Assembly (NCBI GenBank): GCA_009760855.2
Contig: WPIO01000001.1
Span: 2,476,501-2,540,500 of the forward strand
Direction of reading: 5' to 3'
Origin: Cristatella mucedo
Taxonomy: Eukaryota; Bryozoa; Phylactolaemata; Cristatellidae
Length of the DNA: 64,000 nucleotides
The notes under the pieces: model-generated
Database searches by the model: none
Told to the model about the DNA's origin: nothing
What the model saw: only the letters and a program-made list of their open reading frames with translations
In this document: piece after piece, positions 23,054 through 34,280 of the stretch
How positions within the stretch are numbered: position 1 is the stretch's first letter
How the letters are laid out: every line of letters begins with the position of its first letter
Made by a program: the position numbers and the translations under genes

Positions 23054-23059
23054 GGCCAA

Positions 23060-24755
23060 TCACCTTCTCGCGAAACCTAGCGAAGGAGTGGAGCCGAAGT
23101 CCTTTGAATAGGTCGTGGCCCACGACGTAAAGCTCCTCACGAGGCTGGGGCTTCTGAGAGCCACTATGCTGATCGGCGCTTTGGACTGCGCCGCCGCCGC
23201 CGGAGCCAGTATACGTCTCGAGGACAGAGATCGAGCGACACTGCCGCCAGCGTGGCCGCCGCGCAAGCGCCGCTCGAAGTCCATAATTTGGCGCCAGAAG
23301 CCTGGATTGGGCTGGACGATGGGTCGACGTAGTACGATGTGGTCGAGTGCTCGCTGCGCGCCCATGCCTTCGTACTTGATGAGGTAGGCGAGGCAGAGGG
23401 TCGGCGAGCGAGACATGCCGGCGACGCAGTGCACCAGCGTCTTGCCTCCGCTCTGCTTCACCTCATTAATTCGGTCCGCAATCTTGTCGAAGTGCACGTA
23501 CAGCGGAGCGCTAGGCACGTCGTCCACTCCCACTTTTATGGTCTGTAAAGCATAGCGAGAGTGGCAATACGAAGGTTCCGCAGCAACGCAACGAATGGCG
23601 GCTTATGATAACATAAGATATTTGTATAGCGCCCTCATAGAACTTTACCTCTTTAGAAATACTCTACATATGACGTAAGGAGAGCATATTAATGCGGTTA
23701 GCAATTGTTATTATTAATTGTTATTAGCAATTATTAATACGGTTAGCAATAGCAAGAGCAGCGTCAGCACGCATGAGCAAAGTAGTGGGCATAATGACCG
23801 GAATTGTTTGCTGGGTGTCCAGTCTGCCGCTCCTTGGAAAAATGCTAGTCGTACTAGCTTCAACTACAAGCGACGTCTACACGGAAAATCTAGACAACGG
23901 CAGCATCGGCATTCTGTTATAGCTATAGCGCTCGGCATCGGAGTGAAAAGTAAGCTCCAACCTCTGCCCAGCAGTCCTATCGTAAGCCGTCTGCTTAGCA
24001 CTAGATAAAGCAGTCATCTTGGTTCCACTGTCAGCACGCTCGCTGCCAGATCGGGGAAGTTATCGGCTGCTGGTACCGTCGGCCAAACAGTTGACTAGAC
24101 ATAGCCGCCACACAGACAAGGCAAGGGGAGAGTCGAAAAGAAATAGCTACTTCCAACGTCATACTTAGACAGCTTCAGCAAATTTTACTCGCGCCTAATC
24201 GATTTGTATTTATACCCCTGGGTCTTGGCCCAGGAGTAAGGTTATTCACGACCCAGCACGCGGGTTCGAGTCCTGCATTTAAGTTATTCCATATTGGCCA
24301 CTGCAAGCGGTGGTGATAGCCATGAAGGCTCTTCTGGCGCTATTTAAATTGGCTTGTTCAGCTAACATTTTCTTGCTTTTTCATTGCTTTGGTTATGTTG
24401 TGATTGTGTAGGGACCTAAAGCGGTGCATCGAGAACTGGTTAGGCCTCAGTCCGCTTCCGGTAATTCACAACCTCTTGCAATCGGAACAAGTCGCTCTAG
24501 CAAGTCACGGCAGCTCACCTGGACACCAGGCACCTGGATGGACGGTAGCTCGGCTGCGCAGTTGACAATGCACGTCACTCCCAGCTGCTTAATTTTTGTT
24601 TCGTTGAGCGCGAGCACTCCGCACACGTACAGACAGTCCGTGACTTTTGATATGGTCGCAAAGGGCGTCGAGGGCTGAGAGTAACCGCCGTAGGCTGCAG
24701 CTCCCTTGGACGCTCGAGAAGACATCAACCTCGAGTTGGGCGTCAAGTTCGACAT
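23060..24755 (-). CDS. Atypical dual-specificity phosphatase (DUSP14/18/21-like), two exons
   Basis: Small cysteine-based phosphatase of the atypical DUSP group, which removes phosphate from Ser/Thr and Tyr. Exon 1 is 24755-24519, ending PGVQ before a GTGAGC donor; exon 2 is 23542-23060, starting TIKVGVDD after a TTTACAG acceptor. Both are phase 0, giving 239 residues. The fold starts at about residue 30 with ISKVTDCLYVCG and IVNCAAELP. The likely general acid is Asp87 in VDDVPS. The catalytic loop is HCVAGMSRS with Cys118 and Arg124, followed by LAYLIKYEGM and RRPIVQPNPGFW, typical of DUSP14/18/21. Relatives are about 190-200 residues, so the Ala/Ser-rich tail here is longer. The start is the first ATG in the frame (24755); the frame stays open upstream to a possible acceptor near 24818, so an extra 5' exon is possible. 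A CT array begins about 14 bases after the stop. Confidence 0.9.
23600..23800 (-). mobile_element. Degenerate L2-clade 3' end
   Basis: GTATAGCGCCCTCATAGAACTTTACCTC is a decayed terminal stem-loop; GTCAGCACGCATGAGCA at about 23762 matches the 3' UTR of other copies. It lies in the intron/5' side of the phosphatase exon 2. Confidence 0.6.
24225..24370 (+). repeat. Diverged SINE1 in the phosphatase 3'/intron region
   Basis: GCGGGTTCGAGTCCTGC is an excellent B box; GCCACTGCAAGCGGTGGTGATAGCC and GGCTCTTCTGGCGCTAT belong to the SINE1 body. It lies in the intron between the two phosphatase exons. Confidence 0.75.
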
Positions 24756-24995
24756 GACTGGAGCTCCTCTGGAGGAGGGGGCTCGCGGCTCCGGGCCTGT
24801 GAAGTTTGCAGCTCTCTGCAATGCAAATCGACCAGTTCAACGTAAGGCATACAGCGAACAGGCAAGCGTTGGTGGCTCAGTTATAATGACTCGGATAAGA
24901 TGCGGGTAACTGGAGTGAGTGACATCACAGCAGGAAGCATCTCTTCTGCTTTATTTACCGCCGGTGCTACTACGTTCACTTGCTTTGCTTTGGAT

Positions 24996-25020
24996 GTAAA
25001 TAATAATAATAATAATAATA
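24996..25020. repeat. AAT microsatellite
   Basis: About 8 AAT units; possibly a remnant LINE tail, since AAAGAAAACTAAATCTCTTTC follows. Confidence 0.9.
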
Positions 25021-25918
25021 AAACATGTGTATTAAGCCCAAAGAAAACTAAATCTCTTTCTATGTCAGTTAGCTGGACAGTTAGTTTTGACCGGATATGT
25101 CACTTAAGAAATTTGATGGACGCTTGATGATCAAGTGCTCGTGGCCCTGCGGGCTCTCACGTGTGCACTTGTAGGCAGCTACAACAGTGCACACAGTCAC
25201 TCCCAGCGTCTCTTAGCAGCGAGTTCGCTCACCCTTCGGTCCCTCCCCCAAATCAACCTCCAATTTATTAAAGACGGTATTGCTGCGACGTGCAATCGTG
25301 ACAGTGTTAGTTAGACAGATGCAAACTTCGAGGCCGCCGCACTCAGGGACCACAGCGCTAGCACGGGGTAGGCTCTCAGAAAGTCTAGTCTAGTGCGTCA
25401 CTAATGGATGGTGAGAATTACGTCCAGTGCGTTACTATAGGATCACGAGTGAACTCCAAGGTTAGTTGCAGTGTAAGAATACTTGGTGAGCGAACGCTCT
25501 TTCGTAGGCAGGTTCTCGCAGATGCTCGCTTGCTCGAACTCTGCCGCGCCCGCCAACCAGCCTCGGCCCAGGTTCGCGCTTGCATCGAGTTTGGGCTCGC
25601 AGCCAAGCTAGTGTTTCTCAGTACTGCTTCAAAACGATTAGGTCAGCAGAAATCCAACCAGGAGCTTTCAGGCCCGGCCACACTGCATCCAATCCATGTC
25701 GATTGTATTCGCTTACGCCTACCTATAGCGGACGCGGCAAGTGCACGAAAGCTGCAGGGCAATGCTCTCACGCCCCCCCCGGGGCCGAACTCTTAAACCC
25801 CCCCCCTCTCCCGCGAGAACTACCACTCTGGCATCGACTCTAGATCGATCTCATCGATCGTCGCGGAGTGACTGCGAGGCCGCCAGCGTCTAGGCAGCGA
25901 ACCCACGGAGCGAGAAGC

Positions 25919-25955
25919 GCGCAGGCTGCTCGAGCTCGCCTCGAGCAGCCTGCGC
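25919..25955. repeat. Perfect hairpin beside the large CT array
   Basis: Arms GCGCAGGCTGCTCGAG and CTCGAGCAGCCTGCGC (16 bp each) with spacer CTCGC. A further copy of CGCCTCGAGCAGCCTGC lies at the far end of the CT array, 26343-26359. Confidence 0.95.
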
Positions 25956-25967
25956 TTCTCTCTGCAT

Positions 25968-26344
<377 letters not shown>

Positions 26345-27412
26345 CCTCGAGCAGCCTGCACTTTCGCTCCGACTCGCTGCGCTGACTTTCGCCACTGCCA
26401 TTCGTTAGTACAAGGATCGAACCAAAGCGGACAACCCGCCACCAGTTTCTACAGCGCTAGAGCTAGATTTCGGCAGAGGCTGTCGCACCGTTCGACAGCC
26501 TACAGCATAAGCACCGCTCCTATATGACCGCACGTGCGACAGCCGCCGAAAATTTATTCGAGCGAGGTCGCGTTCAACCGGAGGTCGTCGGACGAGACGC
26601 AGTGTAACCGGTTCTCGATCAAGCACGACGAACGAACGGGCACCGCTTTTCACTAGCAACAAACGCGACGTGATCAAATGCGAATAGCCTAACCATAATT
26701 TGCGGGATCGCGGTTGAATTCATCGAAGCGGTTGACAACTGGTTTTTTGCCCTTTCGGCGCTCCGAGGAGCGATCAATCCCGATCGATCCGAGCCCTCGA
26801 GCTGGCGGCGCCTCTCTCTCCCTCTCTCTCTCTGAGTGCTCTCTGAAGCGGGTGTGCATTGTTTGAGGCACCGCCTATGCAAGCGCAAGTGAAAAGAAAT
26901 CGGAGAATCTATAGCCGCTCAAACGCAGCTGTGTCGACGATAGGCCAAGTTCACCCGGCTAGCCGCCATTAGACAGCGCCACCCAGCACTGGTCGGGGGG
27001 CCCTCGCTTCCATCCTCGGCCCGTCCCCCACTTCTTTCACAGTGCCATTGAACCGAACCCCGAGGTTCTTGTGCTATGCAATGACGTAACGCGGGGATTT
27101 GCAACGCACGGTACGAAATGCGTTCGAGCACCCGGAACTGAAGTTCGGAAGCAGCACTGTGGGTGGTCTTGTCCGTATCCGAACCGGAGCCCGGTCTAGC
27201 TACGCAGCCAGTAAGTGGCCTGCTGGCAGCCTTGTGTCATCTGCTGACCGTGTGCCCGTGCATGCCGGCGTGCATGGTCTCGGGTCGGCTTGCCATTCGC
27301 CCGGCGCACCCTTGTGCTGTCGGAGCGCTGACTCGGCGCAGGAAGCTCGCGTTCGTGCAATAGTTCAACGCTATTAACGAAGAACTTATTAATAAGCTAC
27401 CGCGTTTCGAAG

Positions 27413-27635
27413 TCATACCTTACCGCTCTCCTCCGGACACTGAGGGCGGCAGAGCCGCAGCACGTCTTCAACAGCCGCGGGACAGCTGATGGACCGGAAG
27501 TATCCACTCCAGTCGCTAGGAGACGTCATTACAGTGGGACTGCCCGCTTGCGCAGTAATCCGCCAGAGACGGGCCAAAGCGTTGGACAATTCGTGGACGC
27601 GAATAAAGTTAAAGGCCAATTTCTCGCTAAACTTG
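27413..27635 (-). CDS. Candidate internal exon of an unidentified gene
   Basis: The minus frame reads KLAFNFIRVHELSNALARLW, then SPSDWSGYFRSISCPAAVED, ending ESG at a GTAAGG donor near 27422. It has no ATG but a likely AG acceptor just upstream. The composition looks like globular protein. A second minus-strand block at 30579-30510 (AVWAALADDLSGLLASAV, then GTGAGTAT) could be an upstream exon, but the phases do not match directly. Confidence 0.35.
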
Positions 27636-28186
27636 ACAGTAATTCGTGAGTTTTTACTAAATCAATACTGCAGAACGGCATCACTCAATCGCTATTCTCA
27701 CTGTGCCGTCGCGGCAGACCAGCAAGCAGGTCTCACATAAAAACGAATCCTCCAGGGTCTCTGAAGTTCATCTGGCACCAAGAGCACGCCGCAAACTCGC
27801 AAAGCTCACCAGCGCTTCTTTGGACGTTTTTCTGAGCCCTCTTTCTGAGCCCTCTCTGCCGACTCAGTTTGGGGCGGGGCCTTTGCCGGGCGTCGCTGCT
27901 GTCCTCGGCAGCCTACCGAAAGCCGCGGTAGGCAGCCCCGACCGACGGACCGACTCTTTCTTTCGGGCTCGACGCGACTCTACGACATGCAGCAGGTCCG
28001 ACCTCTATTAACGGTGGAAGTGTAAGCCTTCTATGTAAAGGGTCGGTTGCTTACAGAATCCTCGAGCGGCCTCTAGCGGTGGCAGTTCGCTGCCCCGGCG
28101 CGCGCGCGCCTGCGGATTCTTTCGTGCTTGCGGAGAGTGCAGAAAGGCGCCCTCTGCGAAATAATCAGCCGCCCTTGAAACGCGTT

Positions 28187-29800
28187 CGAACCAAAGTAAG
28201 AAGCGAAAGAAGGTTATTACGGCCGGCTGAAAGCTACGCCTAGCTTCTTCTTCGCTTCCGCTCCTCCTCCTCCTCCTTCTTCTTATAATAATAATAATAA
28301 TAATATTGCACTTGATAAAGCGCCCTCAGAGAACTTAATCTCTTTCTAGGCGCTTTACATTTGCTGCAAAGTGATACGCAATAGAATAGTAAGTAAAATC
28401 ATGCTTGAAAAACAAACAAAATGAATAACATGGTTAGGGGTTACATGCACTGGGTCAGCATGCAAATGTGGTTAGTGGCAGCATGAACAGTGTCAGCACG
28501 CATAAGCACATCGAGGACGAATCACAAGGACCCACTAAATGCTGTCCTAAATAGGTATGTTTTTAAGTTTCTTTTAAATGTGGTCAGGTCAGGGGATGTT
28601 CTGATGCAGGTCGGGAGGGAGTTCCAGGCTGTGGGAGCATACGAGCTAAATGCACGGTCTCCAAAGAATTTAAGGTTTGTACGAGGTATTTGTAGACTGT
28701 TGGATTCCGAAAAGCGAGTGGTACGATGCTTTGCTTGATGGGGTAGTATATCTGAAAGATAGGCTGGAGCCATAGAATGAAGCGACCTAAAAGTGAGCGA
28801 CAAAACCTTGAAGTCAATACGTTGCTTGACTGGTAACCAGTGCAGGTCGGCGAGAAGTGGAGTAATGTCGCAACTGCGACGCTCACGACAGACAAGCCTA
28901 GCTGCAGAGTTTTGCACCAGCTGCAATCGCCTGATCGCACATGCTGGTAGGCCAGTAAGCAGTGAGTTGCAGAAGTCGAGACGAGATGTCACGAATGCAT
29001 GGACCAACTTGGACGTGGTATCCTTATCTAAACAAGCCCTAATTTTAGCAATGTTATGAAGCTGAAAATAGGCTGATTTGACTGTGGAGCTGATGTGGTC
29101 GTCTAACGAGAGGTCGCTTTGGAATATGACACCTAGATTTCGAGCTGATGCAACTGGAGATATGCTGGCAGAGCCAATTTTGAAAGTCAGCCTTTCCAAT
29201 TTCTGAATAACACTAGGTTTGCCCATAACTAGTAAGTTAGTTTTATCATCGTTTAGTTTTAGAAAATTTGCTGCCATCCATGATCGGATGTCATCAATGC
29301 ATGCAGCAAGTGAGTTGAGAGAATTTGAGGTGCTCGAAGGCTGGGAGGGATCAAAGCAAAGGTACAACTGAGTGTCATCCGCATAGAAGTGAAAGCCTAG
29401 ATTGTGCTTGGCAATCACATCAGCGAGAGGGAGAGTATAAACGGTGAAAAGGACCGGACCTAGCACAGAGCCCTGAGGTACTCCATATTTTAGAGGTACT
29501 TCAGATGATCTTTGTCCATTCACGTCAACACTCTGGAGTCTCCCACTGAGATAGGACCTAAACCACTGCAGAGCAGTGCCAGTGATGCCCAGGCGAGATG
29601 AGAGGCGCTCTAGAAGTACTTTGTGATCGATGGTATCAAAAGCTGCCGAAAGATCGAGCAAAACAAGATTCCGTTTCTTACAGCGATTGAAGGGCCTGTC
29701 GCTCCGATGTCGCCTCGGGCAGTGAACAGTAGCTGCTAGAACTGCACGACTCGAACGTACGACCTTCGTCACGGGATGCCAGCACTTTGCAACTTGGCTA
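28187..29800 (-). repeat. tRNA-type SINE interrupted by the L2 insertion
   Basis: 28187-28284 plus 29669-29800 align end to end with the uninterrupted copy at 31787-32012. On the minus strand it has an A-box-like TGGCATCCCGTG and a B box (GTTCGAGTC). The LINE entered a CTT/CCT-rich tract. Confidence 0.85.
28285..29668 (-). mobile_element. L2/CR1-clade LINE, 5'-truncated, reverse transcriptase intact
   Basis: Minus-strand non-LTR element cut off within the reverse transcriptase. Motifs in order: LLDLSAAFDTIDH, WFRSYLSGR, GVPQGSVLGPVLF, FHFYADDTQLYL (catalytic), LNDDKTNLLVMG, then the conserved C-terminal part (LHWLPVKQRIDFK, PTAWNSLP). A 3' UTR follows, then a GCGCC..GGCGC stem-loop and an ATT repeat tail at 28285-28304. 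The RT frame is open to its stop at 28522. The open frame runs past the 5' junction to 29883, but its first ~70 residues come from the host SINE, not the LINE. Insertion split a SINE (28187-28284 and 29669-29800). Confidence 0.92.
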
Positions 29801-30089
29801 GGACCCAGGGGTGCCCTTGTTTCGCGCCGGGAGAAGTTCGTTCGCGCCACACATCTAAGGTACTGTTGCGACGACACCGCCACACTCTCACGTACGTATC
29901 GCTAGTGCATCGGACAGCAACAACGAGGCCTGGCCGCCCTGGTGTTAGCAGAATAAGCGCTGCCGCTTGTGTTTTTAGCGCAACGGGAAGGATTTTTTGC
30001 GCGGAAATTGTTATCTCGCGCTGGCGCGTTAAATGACTGAGGCATGCCGGGAAAGGCCGTCAGATGACACTGTGCCTAAAATAATAAGT

Positions 30090-30280
30090 AATAAGTAAAT
30101 ACTAGCTGATTTAACAGCCTCTTTTGTATAGCTACAGACGAGCTTTTACGGCTGGCTATCACCTCCGCTTGCAGTGGCAATAAAGGATCGCCCACTGCAG
30201 GATTCGAACCCACGACTTCGGGACCGAGGTCGTGAATAGCAACCGCTTTACTTGGCGTGCCGCCATCACGGCTGTGCTCG
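30090..30280 (-). repeat. SINE1, minus strand
   Basis: Plus strand reads tail to head: AAATACTAGCTGATTTAACAGC, TAAAGGATCGCCCACTGCAGG, GATTCGAACCCACGAC (B box complement), GGGACCGAGGTCGTG and GCCGCCATCACGGCT. Confidence 0.85.
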
Positions 30281-30408
30281 CGTGGGAGTCCCTACCTAAG
30301 CCAGTCTGGCAGGAAGACGCGGTCGGCTCGCAGCCCGCTGGACTTACCCAGAAAAAACGTGGCAGCGTCTCACTCCAGTGTACGCAGAGCCCACTTCCTT
30401 CCGCGTTC

Positions 30409-30438
30409 CTTCGCCGGCTCCCATGGGAGCCGGCGAAG
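30409..30438. repeat. 30-bp perfect palindrome
   Basis: CTTCGCCGGCTCCCA followed directly by its reverse complement, centre CCATGG. Another stem (12-bp arms GCACGCCGCCTC/GAGGCGGCGTGC, 7-base loop) lies at about 30586-30616. Confidence 0.95.
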
Positions 30439-31786
30439 AGTAGAGAGCTCCGCTGGCGTCAGCGCGTGCCATTCCCATAGAGCGGCGGCGTCACCTCGAT
30501 ACTCACGAACCACTGACACCGCGCTAGCAAGCAGGCCACTCAAATCATCGGCCAGCGCCGCCCACACCGCTTTCCTCACTTCGCGCGCGCACGCCGCCTC
30601 GAAGCCAGAGGCGGCGTGCCTCTCACTGACGCCGACTCTCTCCCCGGCAGATTTCTACCCGCCCGAACCCGAATCAGTCCCCGCGGCGGTCGGTCGCTGG
30701 GGTCTCTTTCTTCGGGCTTCCGAATGCCGACATTCGCTGCCATTGCTTAGAAAAACAATAGCAGCTTACCTTAATTTTGAAAATCCCAACGCGAATACGC
30801 GAAGTAAACGGAAGTCACTGCTGATTCGCCAAGCGGAAATGCTGGAAATCGGAATGCTGGCCAACGGAAAGAGGGCGGGCGCGAAAACAAATGCGAAAGT
30901 CTATCAACAGTCTGCTACGTGAGTTTAATCGTTAGAAATTAAAATTCGTTGATTTCCATATAAAAGGCAACCATTTAATGCAAAAAAATGAAAAGTTCGA
31001 GGTTCGCTTATTTGCATGTACGAAGGGCGGCTGCTTGCGTGCAAAGCTTTAGGGGCAAACCAAATTGCGTTGGAACATAGCTCCTCCTTGTGCAATGAAG
31101 TACATACATACAGGTAAAAGAATTCACGAAAGAGATTAAATTGATAGGCATCAATTTCAATTAAGATAAGAGTTTGACCTTCTCCTCCTCTCGCTTCCGG
31201 CTTCCGGTAGTCCAAGTACAAATAGTAAAAAGGCATGCATTCATTTTGAAATGGCAATTCTTTGCTTTGGTAGGCGCTTCAATATTGCCAATGTGATCGT
31301 ACTGTTGAGAAATCTTCCTCCACCCAACCGCTCGATGAATAGAATGAGGCTTATGATGCCAGCCTGACATGACTGCCGGAGGCTGAGATAATCGCTGCCA
31401 GCAGCAAAGAGAACGCTATATCAAATGTATTATTATTATTATTTTGCATCCCAGACTCGAGCCCAGAAATCCCCACCTTTTTAGTTCCATGACGTCAGCT
31501 TCCAGTCATTTTGGCACGAGCGCTTAGGATAAACAAATCACTCTGGCAATCAATCAAACGAGTTTATGCCTAACTTTTCAGGTCGGTCTTTAGAAACTAT
31601 TAAAATATTTATTTATCCATTAGACTATTAACTTTTTGGACAAACACTATTGATTCGATTAAGAGACCAAGAACAGCTGAAGATCCTCGTAACGAGTACT
31701 TCCGATCAAGGACAGTGGCAGCAAAACGATCAACAATAAGCATTTACAACAAATTCTAGCATTAAGAATGCTTGTAGAAATTGAAG

Positions 31787-32012
31787 CGCGTTCGAACCAA
31801 AGTAATAAGTGAAAGAAGGTTACGGCCGGCTGAAAGCTACGCCTAGCTTCTTCTTCGCTTCCGCTCCTCCTCCTTCTTCTTCTTCTTCCGTTTCTTACAG
31901 CGATTGAAGGGCCTGTCGCTCCGATGTCGCCTCGGGCAGTGGACAGTAGCTGCCAGAACTGCACGACTCGAACGTACGACCTTCGTCACGGGATGCCAGC
32001 ACTTTGCAACTT
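31787..32012 (-). repeat. Uninterrupted copy of the LINE-hosting SINE
   Basis: About 226 bp, from CGTTCGAACCAAAGTAA to TTTGCAACTT. Without the 1.4-kb LINE it is nearly identical to the two halves at 28187-28284 and 29669-29800. The B box GTTCGAGTC reads on the minus strand. It serves as a paralogous empty site. Confidence 0.85.
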
Positions 32013-32415
32013 AATAGTAAATAAGTAATACAGTAAATACTAGTCATAAGAAAATCATTATTATTCTAGACTCAAGTCTGCGCCAAAAAGCAATGCTTAA
32101 AATCCTACACAGAGCTCACTCGATAGCGAGCTCAGTCCGGTCCGCCAGGCGTCGCTGCTGCGAGCGGGCAGTCCAGCCGCGAGCCAGCAGTGGCGGCGTG
32201 TTCAGTCGAGTGTGCTGACGACAGCGACGGCGGATGGGCGACGACGAGCACGCGCCCTTCCTGCGAAGGGGCGCTCAGCATCTTCGATGAGCGGCGGCGG
32301 CGGAAGCGCTGGTCGCTCTAGGCAGCCACGAACCGGACGCGTCGCGGCTTGCAGCCTGCCAGCCAAAGCTGCGCAGGGCCAGCGGGGCCAACGCGAGCCA
32401 CGTCGAATCACGACA

Positions 32416-32700
32416 TTACGACACTTGATAAAGCGCTCTCAGAGAACGCGATCTCATTCTAGGCGCTTTACATCTGCTGCAAAGGAAACAGATCGAGTGG
32501 TTGGTGGTAGCATGCTTAATGAAAAACAAGAATAAACGTGGTTAGGGGTGTCAAGCACAGGGTCAGCATGCAAGTGTGGTTAGTGGCAGCATGCACAGTG
32601 TCCGCACGCATAAGCACATAAACAACGAATCACAGGGACCCACTAAATGCTGTTATAAACAGGCGCGTTTTTAATTTCTTAACTAAGTTCTCTTAGGGCA
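32416..32700 (-). mobile_element. L2-clade LINE 3' end
   Basis: CACTTGATAAAGCGCTCTCAGAG, GGCGCTTTACATCTGCTGC and the 3' UTR up to the end of the RT match the family. It is 5'-truncated near 32690, where a short plus-oriented tail piece (GTTCTCTTAGGGCACTATA) adjoins. Confidence 0.8.
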
Positions 32701-32729
32701 CTATAAAATGAAGCATATATATGTAATAA

Positions 32730-32825
32730 TAATAATAATGCACTTGATTAAGCGCCTTCAGAAAACTTAATCTCTCTCTACGCGCTTTACATTTGCTGCA
32801 AAGGGAAATGCAATTGAATGCAGGA
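32730..32825 (-). mobile_element. L2-clade LINE terminal fragment
   Basis: ATAATAATAATAATGCACTTGATTAAGCGCC, then the stem-loop partner and TTTGCTGCAAAGGGAAATGCAA; only the last ~95 bp are present. Confidence 0.75.
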
Positions 32826-33536
32826 AACGAGGTCTCCGTCCAATCGCTGGCTGCGCAGGAGATTCAACTTCGCAGATAGATGCGAACTCAGATCCCACCT
32901 TGGCCACGCCCTCGTGAAAAAGGAGCACCTCGTGACCCCAGAAGGTTCCTCTTGGCTGTGCACCCTGGGCCAGCTGCATCTGCTGAGACTAGCGACAGGG
33001 AGTGAGTGGAAGTGTGTGGATACGTGTAGGTGTGTAGGTGGAGGTGTTGGTGGAGTGTGAGGCGGTTCGTGAGTGGAGCGCCTTCTGCTATGGCGAGCGA
33101 TTTTCCTCGAGTGGTCGCAGACTGAAAGCGGCTAAAAATGCGCCGTAGCCGCTGCCTTTGGCCGTCCTTGACCTGTGCCACTCTTGAGACGGTAGCCCTG
33201 CGACGTAACGGAATGCCCACTGTGAAGCACATCAGCGGGTGTCCGGCGCTCCGGGAGCACGCCGTACTACTTCAAGCCGCCTTCGCGCTGTCTTAATTTC
33301 GAGCGCTTCCGTATGACAAATAGAATTTTATTCTGTAAACTCTGTTGCAAGAACGACTATTTGAACCGCGACCACGGAGTGCTTAAGACAGGAAGAGCTC
33401 GCACTGGAGCTCTCTTCGAGAGCTCTATCTCTACCTCAACCACAGCCACACTTTCCGGGAGCCACTGAGCCCTGACGCCGACAACGACACGCGAGAACGC
33501 GAAGGCGATGTGAGACGGCCGCTGAGCTGGACAAAT

Positions 33537-33731
33537 ATGTGGGTCGCGGAGTGTCGCTGGCTGGTGCTGCTGCTTCTGCTGCTCTGGGCAGGTGCCGCGA
33601 CTGAGGCGAGGTGCAGCTGCTACTGCTGCACGTTTCGAGGTCGTGCTGCGAGCGCTGACATGTTGGTCTGCACTGACTCGTGCGAGCCGGCGTGGATCGG
33701 CGCCAGAGTCAGCCGCTTCAAAGAGGAATGA
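33537..33731 (+). CDS. Candidate small secreted cysteine-rich peptide
   Basis: 64 codons from ATG 33537. It starts with a classic signal peptide (WLVLLLLLLWAGAATEA), then a short mature part with six cysteines: RCSCYCC, and VCTDSCEP near the middle. No paralogue is visible here. The frame is 9 codons longer if an upstream ATG (33510) is used, which would spoil the signal peptide. Function unknown. Confidence 0.35.
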   Translation: MWVAECRWLVLLLLLLWAGAATEARCSCYCCTFRGRAASADMLVCTDSCEPAWIGARVSRFKEE

Positions 33732-34108
33732 CGCCGTCAAAACAAGTTCCCACGAACTTGGCGGATGATTTCAGCTGATGGTCGTGACATCTGCTGACGT
33801 TCGTGGTCAGCTCTATTGTTGTTAGTGTGGCTCGCTTGCCAGTTGAAAGGCACCAGTGAGTTTTTAAGGATATGGGTGAGGGGACGCTGAAGGCCTGTCG
33901 GTGGGCTTCAACGTTTACTTACCGCCTCAGCGCCTGTAAAGTGCCCGGAAAGAGATTCCAATCTCCGAGGGCGCCATGCAAACATATTAGTATGATTATT
34001 ATTACAAAAACAATCTGACCTTTGGCGAGGCCGGGAGTTGCAATGTCGAGATGGATAGCGAGCGTTGCGTGATGAAGCAGCGAAAGAGGTGTGAATGAAC
34101 GCTCGGGG

Positions 34109-34280
34109 ATGGAGCCGTGATGGCACACTAGGTAAGGTGGTTGCTTTCACGACCTCGGTCCCGAGGTCGTGGGTTCGATTCCTACAGTGGGCGATCCTTT
34201 ATCGCCACTGCAAGCGGTGGTGATAGCCGTAAAGGCTCTTCTGTCGCTATACAAAAAGAGGCTGTTTAATCAGCTAGGAT
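34109..34280 (+). repeat. SINE1, full-length
   Basis: Head GAGCCGTGATGGCACACTAGG, perfect inverted repeat CACGACCTCGG/CCGAGGTCGTG with a 2-base loop, B box GGTTCGATTCC (a perfect RNA polymerase III consensus), body and end as in the copy at 16903. Confidence 0.85.

Noticed and set aside
30257-30922. 221-codon plus-strand frame
   Set aside because: Runs through SINE1, the palindrome and GC-rich DNA; composition is Ser/Arg/Ala-rich as in chance frames.
34140-34180. tRNA genes
   Set aside because: The B boxes at SINE1/SINE2 loci belong to repeated elements; no complete cloverleaf with a proper acceptor stem was seen.
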